DNA of 64,000 bases. Origin: Pseudomonas sivasensis (lineage in GTDB: Bacteria > Pseudomonadota > Gammaproteobacteria > Pseudomonadales > Pseudomonadaceae). Each line of letters starts with the position of its first letter. The stretch's first letter is position 1. The notes under the pieces are model-generated. The model made no database searches. It was not told where the DNA came from and saw only the letters and a list, made by a program, of their open reading frames with translations. The DNA lies in contig NZ_JAAOWU010000001.1 in assembly GCF_013778505.1 (NCBI RefSeq), positions 434,001 through 498,000 of the forward strand, in the 5' to 3' direction. Position numbers and translations under genes: made by a program. This document shows positions 34,771 through 45,546 of this stretch, piece by piece.

Positions 34771-37700
34771 GCCGCTCGCCTTCAGCCTGGTGCGTCGACC
34801 ACCCGGTCGCCACCCTGCTGCTGACCTTCGCCCTGGTACTGCTCGGGATGATTGCCTTCCCTCGCCTGGCCATCGCCCCACTGCCGGAAGCGGAATTTCC
34901 GACGATCCAGGTCACCGCACAATTGCCCGGCGCCAGCCCGGACACCATGGCCTCATCGGTGGCCACACCGTTGGAAGTGCAATTCAGTGCCATCCCCGGC
35001 ATGACCCAGATGACCTCCAGCAGTGCCCTGGGCTCAAGCCTGCTGACCCTGCAATTCACACTCGACAAGAGCATCGACACCGCCGCCCAGGAAGTACAGG
35101 CGGCGATCAACACCGCGTCGGGCAAGCTGCCCAGCGACATGCCGAGCCTGCCGACCTGGAAAAAGGTCAACCCGGCGGACAGCCCGGTACTGATCCTCAG
35201 CGTCAGCTCCGACAGCATGCCGAGCACCGAGCTGAGTGACTACGTGGAAACCCTGCTGGCGCGGCAGATCAGCCAGATTGACGGTGTGGGCCAGATCAAC
35301 ATCACCGGCCAGCAACGCCCGGCGATACGCGTCCAGGCCTCGCCTGACAAACTCGCCGCCATCGGCCTCACCCTGGCCGATGTGCGCCTGGCAATCCAGC
35401 AATCGAGCCTCAATCTGGCCAAGGGCGCGATCTATGGGGAAAACAGCGTGTCGACCTTGTCGACCAACGACCAGCTGTTTCACCCGGAGGACTACGCCCA
35501 ACTGATCGTTTCCTACAAGGACGGTGCACCGGTTCAACTGCGCGATATCGCCAAAGTCATCAACGGTTCGGAAAACGCCTACGTGCAAGCCTGGTCCGGT
35601 GATACACCCGGCGTAAACCTGGTGATCTCGCGCCAGCCCGGCGCAAACATCGTCGAAACCGTGGACCGCATCCAGGCTGAACTGCCGCGCCTGCAAGGCA
35701 TGTTGCCGGCGTCGGTGCAGGTCAGCGTACTGACCGACCGCACCAAGACCATCCGCGCCTCGCTGCATGAGGTGGAAGTGACGCTGCTGATCGCCATCCT
35801 GCTGGTGGTGGCGGTGATGGCGTTGTTCCTGCGCCAGTTGTCGGCGACGCTGATTGTGTCCAGCGTGCTCGGCGTGTCGCTGGTCGCCAGTTTCGCGGTG
35901 ATGTACCTGATGGGGTTCAGCCTGAACAACCTGACCCTGGTGGCGATTGTCATCAGCGTTGGCTTCGTGGTGGATGACGCCATCGTGGTGGTGGAAAACA
36001 TCCACCGCCATCTGGAAGCGGGCCTCGACAAACGCGAAGCGGCCATCAAGGGCGCTGGGGAGATCGGCTTTACGGTGGTGTCCATCAGCTTCTCGCTGGT
36101 GGCGGCGTTTATTCCGCTGCTGTTCATGGGTGGCGTGGTCGGGCGCTTGTTCAAGGAGTTCGCGCTGACGGCGACGGCGACCATCCTGATTTCGGTGGTG
36201 GTCTCGTTGACCCTGGCGCCAACCTTGGCCGCGCTGTTCATGCGCGCCCCGACCCACCCCGCCCACGACAAACCCGGCTTCAGCGAACGCCTGCTGGCCG
36301 GATACTCGCGCAACCTGCGCCGCGCACTGGCCCATCAACGCACCATGGCCGCCATTTTTGTGGTGACCCTGGCCCTGGCCGTGGTCGGCTACGTGTTTAT
36401 CCCCAAGGGCTTCTTTCCGGTACAGGACACCGGCTTTGTGCTCGGCACCAGCGAAGCGGCGGCCGATGTGTCGTACCCGGACATGGTCGCCAAGCACAAA
36501 GCCTTGGCCGAGATCGTCAAGGATGACCCGGCAGTGCAGGCGTTTTCCCATTCGGTGGGCGTGACGGGCAGCAACCAGACTATCGCCAACGGGCGCTTCT
36601 GGATCGCCCTGAAAGACCGGGGTGATCGAGATGTTTCGGCCAGCCAGTTCATCGACCGCATCCGCCCGAAACTGGCCAAAGTGCCGGGCATCGTGCTGTA
36701 CCTCCGTGCCGGCCAGGACATCAACCTCAGCTCCGGCCCCAGCCGTGCCCAGTACCAATACGTGCTCAAGAGCAACGACGGCCCGACGCTCAACACCTGG
36801 ACCCAGCGCCTCACCGAAAAACTGCGTGCCAACCCGGCGTTTCGCGACCTGTCCAACGACCTGCAACTGGGCGGCAGCATCACCCACATCAGCATCGATC
36901 GTCAGGCGGCCGCACGCTTTGGCCTGAACGCGACCGATGTCGACCAGGCGCTGTATGACGCCTTCGGCCAGCGCCAGATCAACGAGTTCCAGACCGAGAT
37001 CAACCAGTACCAGGTGGTGCTGGAACTGGACACCCAACAACGGGGCAAGGCCGAGAGTCTGAACTACTTCTACCTGCGCTCGCCGCTGACCAATGAAATG
37101 GTGCCGCTGTCGGCACTGGCCAAGGTCGACCCGCCCACCGTGGGGCCGTTGTCCATCAGCCATGACGGCATGTTCCCGGCTGCCAACCTGTCGTTCAACC
37201 TGGCGCCCGGCGTGGCGTTGGGTGATGCGGTCGTCATGCTCAACCAGGCCAAGAATGAAATCGGCATGCCGACGACCATCATCGGCAACTTCCAGGGCGC
37301 GGCACAGGCGTTCCAAAGCTCGCTGGCCAGCCAGCCGTGGCTGATCCTTGCGGCGCTGGTGGCGGTCTACATCATCCTTGGGGTGCTGTATGAGAGCTTC
37401 GTGCACCCGCTGACGATTATTTCCACCTTGCCCTCGGCCGGCTTGGGCGCGTTGATCATGTTGTGGTTAATGGGGCAGGACTTTTCGATCATGGCGTTGA
37501 TCGGCCTGGTGCTGTTGATCGGCATCGTGAAGAAGAACGGCATCCTGATGATCGACTTCGCCCTGGAGGCCCAGCGCGTGCGCGGGCTACCGCCGGAAGA
37601 AGCGATCTACGAAGCCTGCGTGACGCGGTTCCGCCCGATCATCATGACGACACTCGCCGCCCTGCTCGGCGCGGTGCCGCTGATGGTCGGCAGCGGACCG

Positions 37701-37856
37701 GGTGCAGAAATGCGCCAGCCGCTGGGGATAGCCGTGGTCGGCGGCCTGCTGGTGAGCCAGGCGCTGACGCTGTTCACCACGCCGGTCATATACTTGTACC
37801 TTGAGCGTTTTTTCCACCGGCCCAAACCAGCTGCCGAGCTGGCGACCACACACTGA
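34767..37856 (+). CDS. RND multidrug transporter (HAE1 type)
   Basis: The 1029-residue product has the 12-helix RND layout with two large periplasmic loops. The proton-relay aspartates are D403-D404 in GFVVDDAIVVVENI, matching D407-D408 of AcrB. The sequence resembles hydrophobe/amphiphile efflux pumps, not the heavy-metal (HME) branch. It lies between the membrane fusion gene and a two-component system, 8 nt before the regulator. Specific substrate unknown. Confidence 0.93.
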   Translation: MSRSPSAWCVDHPVATLLLTFALVLLGMIAFPRLAIAPLPEAEFPTIQVTAQLPGASPDTMASSVATPLEVQFSAIPGMTQMTSSSALGSSLLTLQFTLDKSIDTAAQEVQAAINTASGKLPSDMPSLPTWKKVNPADSPVLILSVSSDSMPSTELSDYVETLLARQISQIDGVGQINITGQQRPAIRVQASPDKLAAIGLTLADVRLAIQQSSLNLAKGAIYGENSVSTLSTNDQLFHPEDYAQLIVSYKDGAPVQLRDIAKVINGSENAYVQAWSGDTPGVNLVISRQPGANIVETVDRIQAELPRLQGMLPASVQVSVLTDRTKTIRASLHEVEVTLLIAILLVVAVMALFLRQLSATLIVSSVLGVSLVASFAVMYLMGFSLNNLTLVAIVISVGFVVDDAIVVVENIHRHLEAGLDKREAAIKGAGEIGFTVVSISFSLVAAFIPLLFMGGVVGRLFKEFALTATATILISVVVSLTLAPTLAALFMRAPTHPAHDKPGFSERLLAGYSRNLRRALAHQRTMAAIFVVTLALAVVGYVFIPKGFFPVQDTGFVLGTSEAAADVSYPDMVAKHKALAEIVKDDPAVQAFSHSVGVTGSNQTIANGRFWIALKDRGDRDVSASQFIDRIRPKLAKVPGIVLYLRAGQDINLSSGPSRAQYQYVLKSNDGPTLNTWTQRLTEKLRANPAFRDLSNDLQLGGSITHISIDRQAAARFGLNATDVDQALYDAFGQRQINEFQTEINQYQVVLELDTQQRGKAESLNYFYLRSPLTNEMVPLSALAKVDPPTVGPLSISHDGMFPAANLSFNLAPGVALGDAVVMLNQAKNEIGMPTTIIGNFQGAAQAFQSSLASQPWLILAALVAVYIILGVLYESFVHPLTIISTLPSAGLGALIMLWLMGQDFSIMALIGLVLLIGIVKKNGILMIDFALEAQRVRGLPPEEAIYEACVTRFRPIIMTTLAALLGAVPLMVGSGPGAEMRQPLGIAVVGGLLVSQALTLFTTPVIYLYLERFFHRPKPAAELATTH

Positions 37857-37864
37857 GGCGGGTC

Positions 37865-38542
37865 ATGCGCGTACTGATTGTTGAAGATGAAGAAAAAACC
37901 GCCGACTACCTGCACCGCGGCCTGACGGAACAGGGCTACACCGTCGACGTGGCCCGCGAAGGCGTCGAAGGTCTCCACTTGGCGCTGGAGAACGATTACG
38001 CGGTGATCGTGCTCGACGTGATGCTGCCCGGCCTCGACGGCTTTGGCGTACTGCGTGCCTTGCGTGCGCGCAAGCAGACGCCAGTCATCATGCTCACCGC
38101 CCGCGAGCGCGTGGAAGACCGCATACGCGGGCTGCGCGAAGGCGCCGACGATTATCTGGGCAAGCCGTTCTCGTTTCTCGAACTGGTGGCGCGCCTGCAA
38201 GCCCTGACCCGGCGCAGCGGTGGTCATGAGCCGGTGCAAGTCACCGTCGCCGACCTGTGGATTGACCTGATCAGCCGCAAAGCCAGCCGCAACGGTGTGC
38301 GCCTGGACCTGACGGCCAAGGAGTTCTCGCTGCTCAGCGTGTTGGCGCGGCGCCAGGGTGAAATTCTGTCCAAGACAGCGATTGCAGAGATGGTCTGGGA
38401 CATCAATTTCGACAGCGACGCCAATGTGGTCGAAGTCGCGATCAAGCGCCTGCGCGCCAAGCTGGATGGGCCGTTCGAACACAAATTGCTGCACACCATT
38501 CGTGGCATGGGTTATGTGCTGGAGAACCGCAGTGCCGTCTAA
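37865..38542 (+). CDS. OmpR-family response regulator (heavy-metal/CusR-like)
   Basis: The 225-residue product has a receiver with phosphoacceptor D51 (VIVLDVMLPGLDG) and a conserved lysine in LGKPFSFLEL. It also has a C-terminal winged-helix DNA-binding domain (LTAKEFSLLSVLARRQGEIL ... AIKRLRAKLD). It belongs to the CopR/CusR/IrlR group by pattern. It overlaps the sensor kinase gene by 11 nt and lies 8 nt after the RND gene, so the pump operon encodes its own regulator. The palindrome at 33508 is a candidate target. Confidence 0.92.
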   Translation: MRVLIVEDEEKTADYLHRGLTEQGYTVDVAREGVEGLHLALENDYAVIVLDVMLPGLDGFGVLRALRARKQTPVIMLTARERVEDRIRGLREGADDYLGKPFSFLELVARLQALTRRSGGHEPVQVTVADLWIDLISRKASRNGVRLDLTAKEFSLLSVLARRQGEILSKTAIAEMVWDINFDSDANVVEVAIKRLRAKLDGPFEHKLLHTIRGMGYVLENRSAV

Positions 38543-39896
38543 TTCCATCGCCTTGCGCCTGAGTGGCATGTTCACGTTGGTGGCGCTGCTGATTTTTGTG
38601 TTGATCGGTGGCGCGCTGTACCAGCAGGTCGACCGCAGCCTCGGATTGTTGCCGGGCGCGGAACTGGATGCGCGCTACAGCGTGCTGGAGTCCTCGGTGA
38701 ACCGCTTCGGCACGCCGGACCATTGGGTGAAGATCAAGGCCAAGCTCAAACTATTGAGCGAGGAAGACAAGCGCATCCGCTTCTGGGTAGTCAGCACTGA
38801 TCCGAACTTCGAGTATGGCGAACCGGATGCGCAGATCCGCGCCTTCGCCGAGGGCCCGAGCGGCAAGCGCGATTTGCATCTGCCGGGCTACACCCATCCG
38901 TTCAAAGTGCTGGTGAGCCAGTTTCCAGCCAAGGACCAGCGCCCGCCGTTGCGCTTCATGATTGCCATCGACACCGAGAACTTCCGCGCCACTCAGCATC
39001 ACTTGCTGGTGGCATTGGTCAGCCTTGCGCTGGTTGGCGTGGTGCTGGCTGCGCTGTTGGGGTTCTGGGTGTCGCGCATTGGCCTCAAGCCCCTGGGTAG
39101 ACTCTCGGATGAAGCGCGCAAACTCGCGCCGCCAAAACTCTCCGGACGCCTGCAACTGTCGCCACTCCCCCCGGAGCTCAAGCAGTTCGTCAACTCGTTC
39201 AACTCCACCCTCGACCGCGTTGAGCAGGCCTACTCGCGCCTGGAATCCTTTAACGCCGATGTGGCCCATGAACTGCGTTCACCGCTGACCAATCTGATCG
39301 GCCAGACCCAAGTGGCGCTGACCCGTGGGCGTTCGGCCGAGCATTATCTGGAAGTGCTGGAGTCGAACCTGGAAGAGCTGGAACGCCTGCGTTCGATCAT
39401 CAACGACATGCTGTTCCTCGCCAGCGCCGACCAGGGCAGCAAGGCCACCAAGCTGATCGAAAGCTCCCTGGCCGATGAGGTGGCGACCACGCTCGACTAC
39501 CTGGACTTCATTCTCGAAGACGCTCAGGTGCGGGTGCAGGTCCACGGCGACGCCCAGGTACAGATCGAAAAAGCCCACCTGCGCCGTGCGCTGATCAACC
39601 TGTTGAGCAATGCGGTTCAGCACACGGCGCCGGGGCAGGTGATCGATGTGAGCATTGACGTGCTGGACCATCAGGTGGCCATCGCCGTGACCAACCCCGG
39701 CGAGGCAATTGCTGGCGAGCACCTGCCACGGTTGTTCGAGCGGTTTTATCGGGTGGACGCCTCGCGTAGCAACAGCGGGGCGAATCATGGATTGGGGCTG
39801 GCGATCGTCAAGGCGATTGCGTTGATGCACGGTGGCGACGTGTTTGTGCGCAGCGAACAGGGGGGCAATACCTTCGGCATTACTCTGCCGATGTAG
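38532..39896 (+). CDS. Sensor histidine kinase of the RND two-component system
   Basis: The 454-residue product has a first membrane segment near residues 12-34, a periplasmic sensor of about 130 residues, a second segment (LVALVSLALVGVVLAALLGFW), HAMP, HisKA with H246 in DVAHELRSPL, and an HATPase domain ending NHGLGLAIVKAIALMHGG. This is the heavy-metal-sensor-kinase layout (CusS/IrlS-like). The start is a GTG at 38532 with GGAG 7 nt upstream; the longer frame from 38358 is an overlap with the regulator gene. Confidence 0.9.
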   Translation: MPSNSIALRLSGMFTLVALLIFVLIGGALYQQVDRSLGLLPGAELDARYSVLESSVNRFGTPDHWVKIKAKLKLLSEEDKRIRFWVVSTDPNFEYGEPDAQIRAFAEGPSGKRDLHLPGYTHPFKVLVSQFPAKDQRPPLRFMIAIDTENFRATQHHLLVALVSLALVGVVLAALLGFWVSRIGLKPLGRLSDEARKLAPPKLSGRLQLSPLPPELKQFVNSFNSTLDRVEQAYSRLESFNADVAHELRSPLTNLIGQTQVALTRGRSAEHYLEVLESNLEELERLRSIINDMLFLASADQGSKATKLIESSLADEVATTLDYLDFILEDAQVRVQVHGDAQVQIEKAHLRRALINLLSNAVQHTAPGQVIDVSIDVLDHQVAIAVTNPGEAIAGEHLPRLFERFYRVDASRSNSGANHGLGLAIVKAIALMHGGDVFVRSEQGGNTFGITLPM

Positions 39897-40086
39897 GCCG
39901 CCCACATGGAATCAGACCCAATCACTGTTGCGATTTGGGCAACAGTCATTCTCTTGTTACACTCTATATCGTACCGCTCACCTGCGTTAATTTGACGCAT
40001 CGATGAGCGCGGCGGCAAAGGCAGCTACCCGCTTACCCGAATTTCCCTCGACTTATTTCCAGGGCTCTACACTGGGAATCTGTCTT

Positions 40087-40115
40087 AAAGCCGCTGATAT
40101 CAGCGGCTTTTTTTT
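40087..40115 (+). terminator. Strong intrinsic terminator before the OprD-type gene
   Basis: AAAGCCGCTGAT pairs perfectly with ATCAGCGGCTTT and is followed by five more Ts on the plus strand. It lies 190 nt after the sensor kinase stop and 69 nt before the porin start. Either it ends a long 3' UTR or it ends a small RNA made from the 39900-40085 gap, which otherwise shows only a TGCGT/ACGCA hairpin. Confidence 0.88.
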
Positions 40116-40183
40116 GCCGTAAAAAAGGCCAGGCACACCCCCACGACATTGGCCGTTTTCGATAGACCAAAGGAGCCTTACCG

Positions 40184-41512
40184 GTGAAGAACTCGCTGAC
40201 GTTCACCCCGTTATTCCTCGCGATTGCAGCAACGATCGTCCCCCTTGCCCACGCGGCAGACACTACCCCTACTGAAGGTTTCATCGAGGGCTCGCACCTC
40301 AACATCAACACCCGCAACTACTACATGAACCGCGACCGTCGTGACATTCATACCGATGACAGCAAGGAGTGGGGCCAAGGCTTTCTCGGCACTTTCGAAT
40401 CCGGCTACACCCAAGGCACCGTCGGCTTCGGCCTGGATGCCCACGCCATGCTCGGCCTCAAACTCGACGGCGGTGGCGGCACTGACGGCTCCAGCATTCT
40501 TCCCTACGGCAGTACTGACGGCAGCGGCAAAGCCCCCGGATCGTTCTCCACCGCTGGCGCTACTTTGAAGATGCGTGCCTTTGATACCGAGTTGAAGGCC
40601 GGTGATCTGTTCCTCAACAACCCGGTCATCGCGGGCGGCCAGACGCGCATGCTGCCGCAGACTTTCCGCGGCGTGAGCCTAAGCAATCACAGCTTCGACG
40701 GTTGGATGTTCGAAGGCGGCCAGGCCAGCTTCACCAAGCTCTACAACCAGAGCGGCCACCGTCGCATTGGCACCAGCTACGGCGCGCTGCCGACTAACAC
40801 CGACAGCCAGCACATGAACTGGGCCGGCGTTTCGTTCAGCGGCATTCCCGGCCTGACCAGCAACCTGTACGCCTCCGAACTCAAGGACGTGTGGCACCAG
40901 TACTACTACGACCTGGACTACACCTACGCACTCAATGACCTGGTCAGCCTCAACCCGGGTCTGCACTACTACCACACCCAAGACACCGGCCAGTCGTTGC
41001 TCGGCGGCATCGACAACAACACCTACAGCCTGCATTTCACCGTGGGCGTGGGTAATCACAGCGTCACCGCCGCTTACCAGCGGGTCAACGGAAACACGCC
41101 GTTCGACTACATCGCTCAGGGCGACAGCGTGTACCTGGATAACTCCCAACAATACTCGGACTTCAACGGCCCCAACGAGCGCTCGTGGAAGCTCAAGTAC
41201 GCCTATGACTTCGCCGGCCTCGGTATGCCCGGGCTGACCTCGGCGGTGTCCTACATCAGTGGCAAGACCGACCTGACCAAGGTCGACCCGCAAAGCCGAG
41301 GCTACAGCGCCTGGTACAGCGCCGATGGCAAAGACGCCAAGCACTGGGAACGGGATATCGACGTGAAATACGTGGTGCAAGGCGGCAAGGCCAAGGATTT
41401 GGCAATGCGTTTTCAATGGGCAACCAACCGCGGCAGCAATGGTTATTCGGCGGTTGACCGGGACGTGGATGAATATCGGGTGATTATCGACTACCCGATC
41501 AACGTGTTCTGA
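40184..41512 (+). CDS. OprD-family outer-membrane porin
   Basis: The 442-residue product has a signal peptide cut after AHA and a beta-barrel pattern. It has features of the OprD/OccK family: a [20 protein letters not shown] start of the mature protein, [18 protein letters not shown], and a [12 protein letters not shown]-terminus with terminal Phe. The start is GTG at 40184 with AAAGGAG 8 nt upstream. These channels take up small carboxylates or basic amino acids; the particular substrate is not readable. Confidence 0.92.
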   Translation: MKNSLTFTPLFLAIAATIVPLAHAADTTPTEGFIEGSHLNINTRNYYMNRDRRDIHTDDSKEWGQGFLGTFESGYTQGTVGFGLDAHAMLGLKLDGGGGTDGSSILPYGSTDGSGKAPGSFSTAGATLKMRAFDTELKAGDLFLNNPVIAGGQTRMLPQTFRGVSLSNHSFDGWMFEGGQASFTKLYNQSGHRRIGTSYGALPTNTDSQHMNWAGVSFSGIPGLTSNLYASELKDVWHQYYYDLDYTYALNDLVSLNPGLHYYHTQDTGQSLLGGIDNNTYSLHFTVGVGNHSVTAAYQRVNGNTPFDYIAQGDSVYLDNSQQYSDFNGPNERSWKLKYAYDFAGLGMPGLTSAVSYISGKTDLTKVDPQSRGYSAWYSADGKDAKHWERDIDVKYVVQGGKAKDLAMRFQWATNRGSNGYSAVDRDVDEYRVIIDYPINVF

Positions 41513-41599
41513 CCCCTGGAATCTTTCTTTTTAGCCAATGATTTAATTTTCATCGGGTAGAACTAAACTGCCAGCATTCACACCGCTGAAGTCTGCCCG

Positions 41600-43096
41600 A
41601 TGAGTCAACGCCCTGTTCGTACCTCGCCTGCACATCCTGAGCTTTTTCTGATTCTGGGCAGCGGCCTCACGGTCGCCCTGATTGTGATTATCGTTGCGGC
41701 GTTGTTGGTCCGCGAACACGCCAGCACCCTTCAGGAAGCCAAACGTTCAACCACCAACATTGCCCAACTGATCAATGCCGACGTGCTGCGCAACGTTGAA
41801 TTGTATGACCTGGCACTCAAAGGGCTGATCGCGGCCAAACAACGTGAAGACCTGTCCCAGGTGGCCGCGAGTATCCAGCATCTGGTGCAGTTCGACCTCG
41901 CCACCGCAGCGCCTTTCAAGGGCGAAGTGCTGTTATTGGACCCCAACGGCGCCGTTATCGCAGACTCATCAACGCTGCAGCCGACGCCGCGTAATTTTTC
42001 TAACCGCGATTATTTCCAGGTGCACGTAAAGGACAGCCAGGCCGGTTTGTTCATCAGCCGACCGTTCAAAATCCATTGCGACTGTGACCAGGTCTGGCGC
42101 ATGGCATTCAGCCGGCGAGTATCGGGACCCAACGGTGAGTTTGCCGGCGTTGCGGTCGCGACCATGCGTCTGGCGTATTTCGACCAACTGTTCAACACCC
42201 TGACCATCGGCAACGGCAGCAGCGTCAACCTGCTCAACAACAAAGGCATTTTGTTGGCCCAACAGCCGCTGCTCGAACGCGACATGATCGATAAGGACTT
42301 GAGCGAGCGACCGAACTTCAAGCGCATGCTGAGTGAAGGCAGTGGCAGCTTCCAAGCCATCTCGGCTCTCAGCGGCAAGGAGCGCCTGTACACGTTCACC
42401 AACGTCGGGGAATTACCGCTGATCGTGGTAGTGGCACTGTCCAGTGAAGATGTATTCGCCCCTTGGAAACGCGCCGCGCTGCTGACCAGTGGCGCCACCG
42501 GCATCCTGTGTATAGGTCTGTTGTGGCTGACCTGGATGCTGCGTCGTGAACTGCGACGACGCTACCGCGCAGAACGGGTGCTGTCAGAACTGGCAGCCAC
42601 CGACGCCCTCACCGGCCTGCCCAACCGCCGCATTCTGGATGAACGCCTGCGCCTGGAATGGGACCGCGCCCAACGCTCAACGGAGCCGATGACGCTTCTG
42701 ATGATTGACGTGGACCACTTCAAGGCTTTTAACGATCGCCATGGCCATAAGGGGGGCGATGAAGCCTTACGCTCCGTGGCCCAAGTGATCGGCGGCAACA
42801 TTCGTCGCCCTGCTGATCTGGCGGCGCGCTATGGCGGTGAGGAATTTGCAGTGGTGCTTCCGATTACCGATGCCAAGGGCGCACAGGTAATCGCCGAGCA
42901 CATCCGCAGCAGCGTCGAACACTTACCGCGGATAGCCGGGGATGAGCGGCCGATTACTGTGAGTATTGGTATGAGCACCTGGGATAAGCACAGTCGTATG
43001 TCGTTGGAAGCATTGCTGCTGAGTGCGGACCAGGCGTTGTATGAGGCCAAGCATACGGGGCGTAATCGGATCGTGGATGCAGCCACGCTGTCATGA
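41600..43096 (+). CDS. Membrane-bound diguanylate cyclase with CACHE sensor
   Basis: The 498-residue product has a membrane segment at about residues 15-37 and a periplasmic dCACHE-like domain. A second membrane segment lies near 290-312 (TSGATGILCIGLLWLTWML), followed by a GGDEF domain. The active-site signature is GGEEF at residues 412-416, and RPAD five residues before it is the inhibitory I-site. It should make c-di-GMP, the activator of Alg44 encoded in the same window. The gene is 87 nt after the porin stop. Confidence 0.93.
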   Translation: MSQRPVRTSPAHPELFLILGSGLTVALIVIIVAALLVREHASTLQEAKRSTTNIAQLINADVLRNVELYDLALKGLIAAKQREDLSQVAASIQHLVQFDLATAAPFKGEVLLLDPNGAVIADSSTLQPTPRNFSNRDYFQVHVKDSQAGLFISRPFKIHCDCDQVWRMAFSRRVSGPNGEFAGVAVATMRLAYFDQLFNTLTIGNGSSVNLLNNKGILLAQQPLLERDMIDKDLSERPNFKRMLSEGSGSFQAISALSGKERLYTFTNVGELPLIVVVALSSEDVFAPWKRAALLTSGATGILCIGLLWLTWMLRRELRRRYRAERVLSELAATDALTGLPNRRILDERLRLEWDRAQRSTEPMTLLMIDVDHFKAFNDRHGHKGGDEALRSVAQVIGGNIRRPADLAARYGGEEFAVVLPITDAKGAQVIAEHIRSSVEHLPRIAGDERPITVSIGMSTWDKHSRMSLEALLLSADQALYEAKHTGRNRIVDAATLS

Positions 43097-43195
43097 GGCA
43101 TCAGACTAATGTCCACAGAAGACTTGCTGTCACAGCATTACTCACTACAACAGGCCCGCTTGCCACAGCAAGTCTGTTCACCAGAAAAACAGCCA

Positions 43196-43225
43196 TAAAA
43201 AAAGGCCACCCGAAGGCAGCCTTTA
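43196..43225 (-). terminator. Intrinsic terminator of lpxC / dcw cluster
   Basis: On the minus strand AAGGCTGCC-TTCG-GGTGGCCTT forms a 9-bp stem with a UUCG-type loop (two wobble pairs) and is followed by seven Ts. It begins about 26 nt after the lpxC stop. Confidence 0.88.
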
Positions 43226-43250
43226 AAAACTAAAGAAAGAGAGTTGTTAC

Positions 43251-44198
<948 letters not shown>

Positions 44199-44274
44199 TC
44201 AACAAAGGCTGGCGATAATAGCAGACCAGACCTTTGCTGAACACCAATCACCTTCATAGCCCTGATACATTCCA

Positions 44275-45480
44275 TCAATCGGCCTGACGACGCAGGAATG
44301 CCGGGATGTCCAGGTAGTCCAGGTCATCTTGCGGATTCGGGCTACGGGACGCCGCAGCACCGGCCTGAGCCTGGTTGCGCATCACGGTCGGACGATCCAG
44401 GTCACGGTAGTTCACCGACGGCATTTCCGGGCGCACAGGCGCTGGAGCTGCAGCCGATTGGCTGGCGTGGCTGGCATGGTTTGTATGAACGGTGTTGTCG
44501 ATAACCTTTACAGGCTTCTCGATTTTCGCGCCCAGGCCGGTAGCAACCACAGTCACGTGCAGTTCGTCGCGCATGTCTGGATCGATAACGGTACCGACTT
44601 TGACCATCGCGTGCTCGGAAGCGAAGGCTTCGATGATGCTACCCACGTCGGAGTACTCACCCAGGGACAGGTCAGGACCGGCAGTGATGTTCACCAGGAT
44701 GCCGCGTGCGCCTTGCAGGTTCACGTCTTCCAGCAGCGGGTTGCGGATGGCCGCTTCGGTGGCTTCACGTGCACGGTTAGGACCGCTGGCGCAGCCAGTG
44801 CCCATCATCGCCATGCCCATTTCGCTCATGACAGTACGTACGTCGGCAAAGTCGACGTTGATCATGCCTGGGCGTTTGATGATGTCGGAAATACCGCGAA
44901 CGGCACCGGCCAGTACATCGTCAGCCTTGGCGAACGCGGACAGCAGGCTTGCGTCCTTGCCCAGGATGGTCAGCAATTTCTCGTTAGGAATGGTGATCAA
45001 CGAGTCGACGCTTTCAGACAGCAGACGGATACCTTCGTCGGCGATCTGCATGCGCTTGCGACCTTCGAACGGGAACGGACGGGTCACGACTGCAACCGTC
45101 AGAATGCCCATTTCCTTGGCCACTTCGGCAATGATCGGGGCCGCACCGGTACCGGTACCGCCGCCCATGCCAGTGGTGATGAACACCATGTTGGTGCCTT
45201 GCAGCACTTCGGCAATACGCTCACGGTCTTCCAAAGCGGCTTGACGGCCAACTTCCGGATTGGCGCCAGCGCCGAGGCCCTTGGTCACAGCAGTGCCCAA
45301 TTGCAGGATGGTCCGCGCGCCGATGCTTTTCAGCGCCTGGGCATCAGTGTTGGCGCAGATGAACTCAACGCCTTCAATGTTGCTCTTGACCATATGGTTG
45401 ACAGCGTTGCCGCCGCCACCGCCGACACCGATCACTTTGATGACCGGGCTGGCGGGGATGTTGTCTACGAGTTCGAACAT
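44275..45480 (-). CDS. ftsZ: Cell division GTPase FtsZ
   Basis: FtsZ polymerises at midcell into the Z-ring. The 401-residue product has the GTP-binding GGGTGTGAAP signature, the N-terminal GVGGGGGNAV loop, the T7 catalytic loop NVDFADVRTVM and the conserved C-terminal peptide DYLDIPAFLRRQ that binds FtsA and ZipA. It is 66 nt downstream of ftsA, a gap that may hold a promoter. A 1055-codon open frame on the other strand over ftsZ-ftsQ is a shadow. Confidence 0.98.
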   Translation of the reverse strand: MFELVDNIPASPVIKVIGVGGGGGNAVNHMVKSNIEGVEFICANTDAQALKSIGARTILQLGTAVTKGLGAGANPEVGRQAALEDRERIAEVLQGTNMVFITTGMGGGTGTGAAPIIAEVAKEMGILTVAVVTRPFPFEGRKRMQIADEGIRLLSESVDSLITIPNEKLLTILGKDASLLSAFAKADDVLAGAVRGISDIIKRPGMINVDFADVRTVMSEMGMAMMGTGCASGPNRAREATEAAIRNPLLEDVNLQGARGILVNITAGPDLSLGEYSDVGSIIEAFASEHAMVKVGTVIDPDMRDELHVTVVATGLGAKIEKPVKVIDNTVHTNHASHASQSAAAPAPVRPEMPSVNYRDLDRPTVMRNQAQAGAAASRSPNPQDDLDYLDIPAFLRRQAD

Positions 45481-45546
45481 GTTCCCTCTCCTTTCGTTAT
45501 CTCTAGTTTTTTCGCCTACTGCTTACATCGGTGTTGCGGTAAAGCT

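Noticed and set aside
35034..37406. A 790-codon frame on the minus strand
   Set aside because: Lies opposite the RND transporter gene; histidine- and glutamine-rich composition typical of an antisense shadow.
38358..38531. Upstream extension of the sensor kinase
   Set aside because: The stretch overlaps the response regulator in another frame and encodes nothing like a kinase N-terminus; a GTG at 38532 has a good ribosome site.
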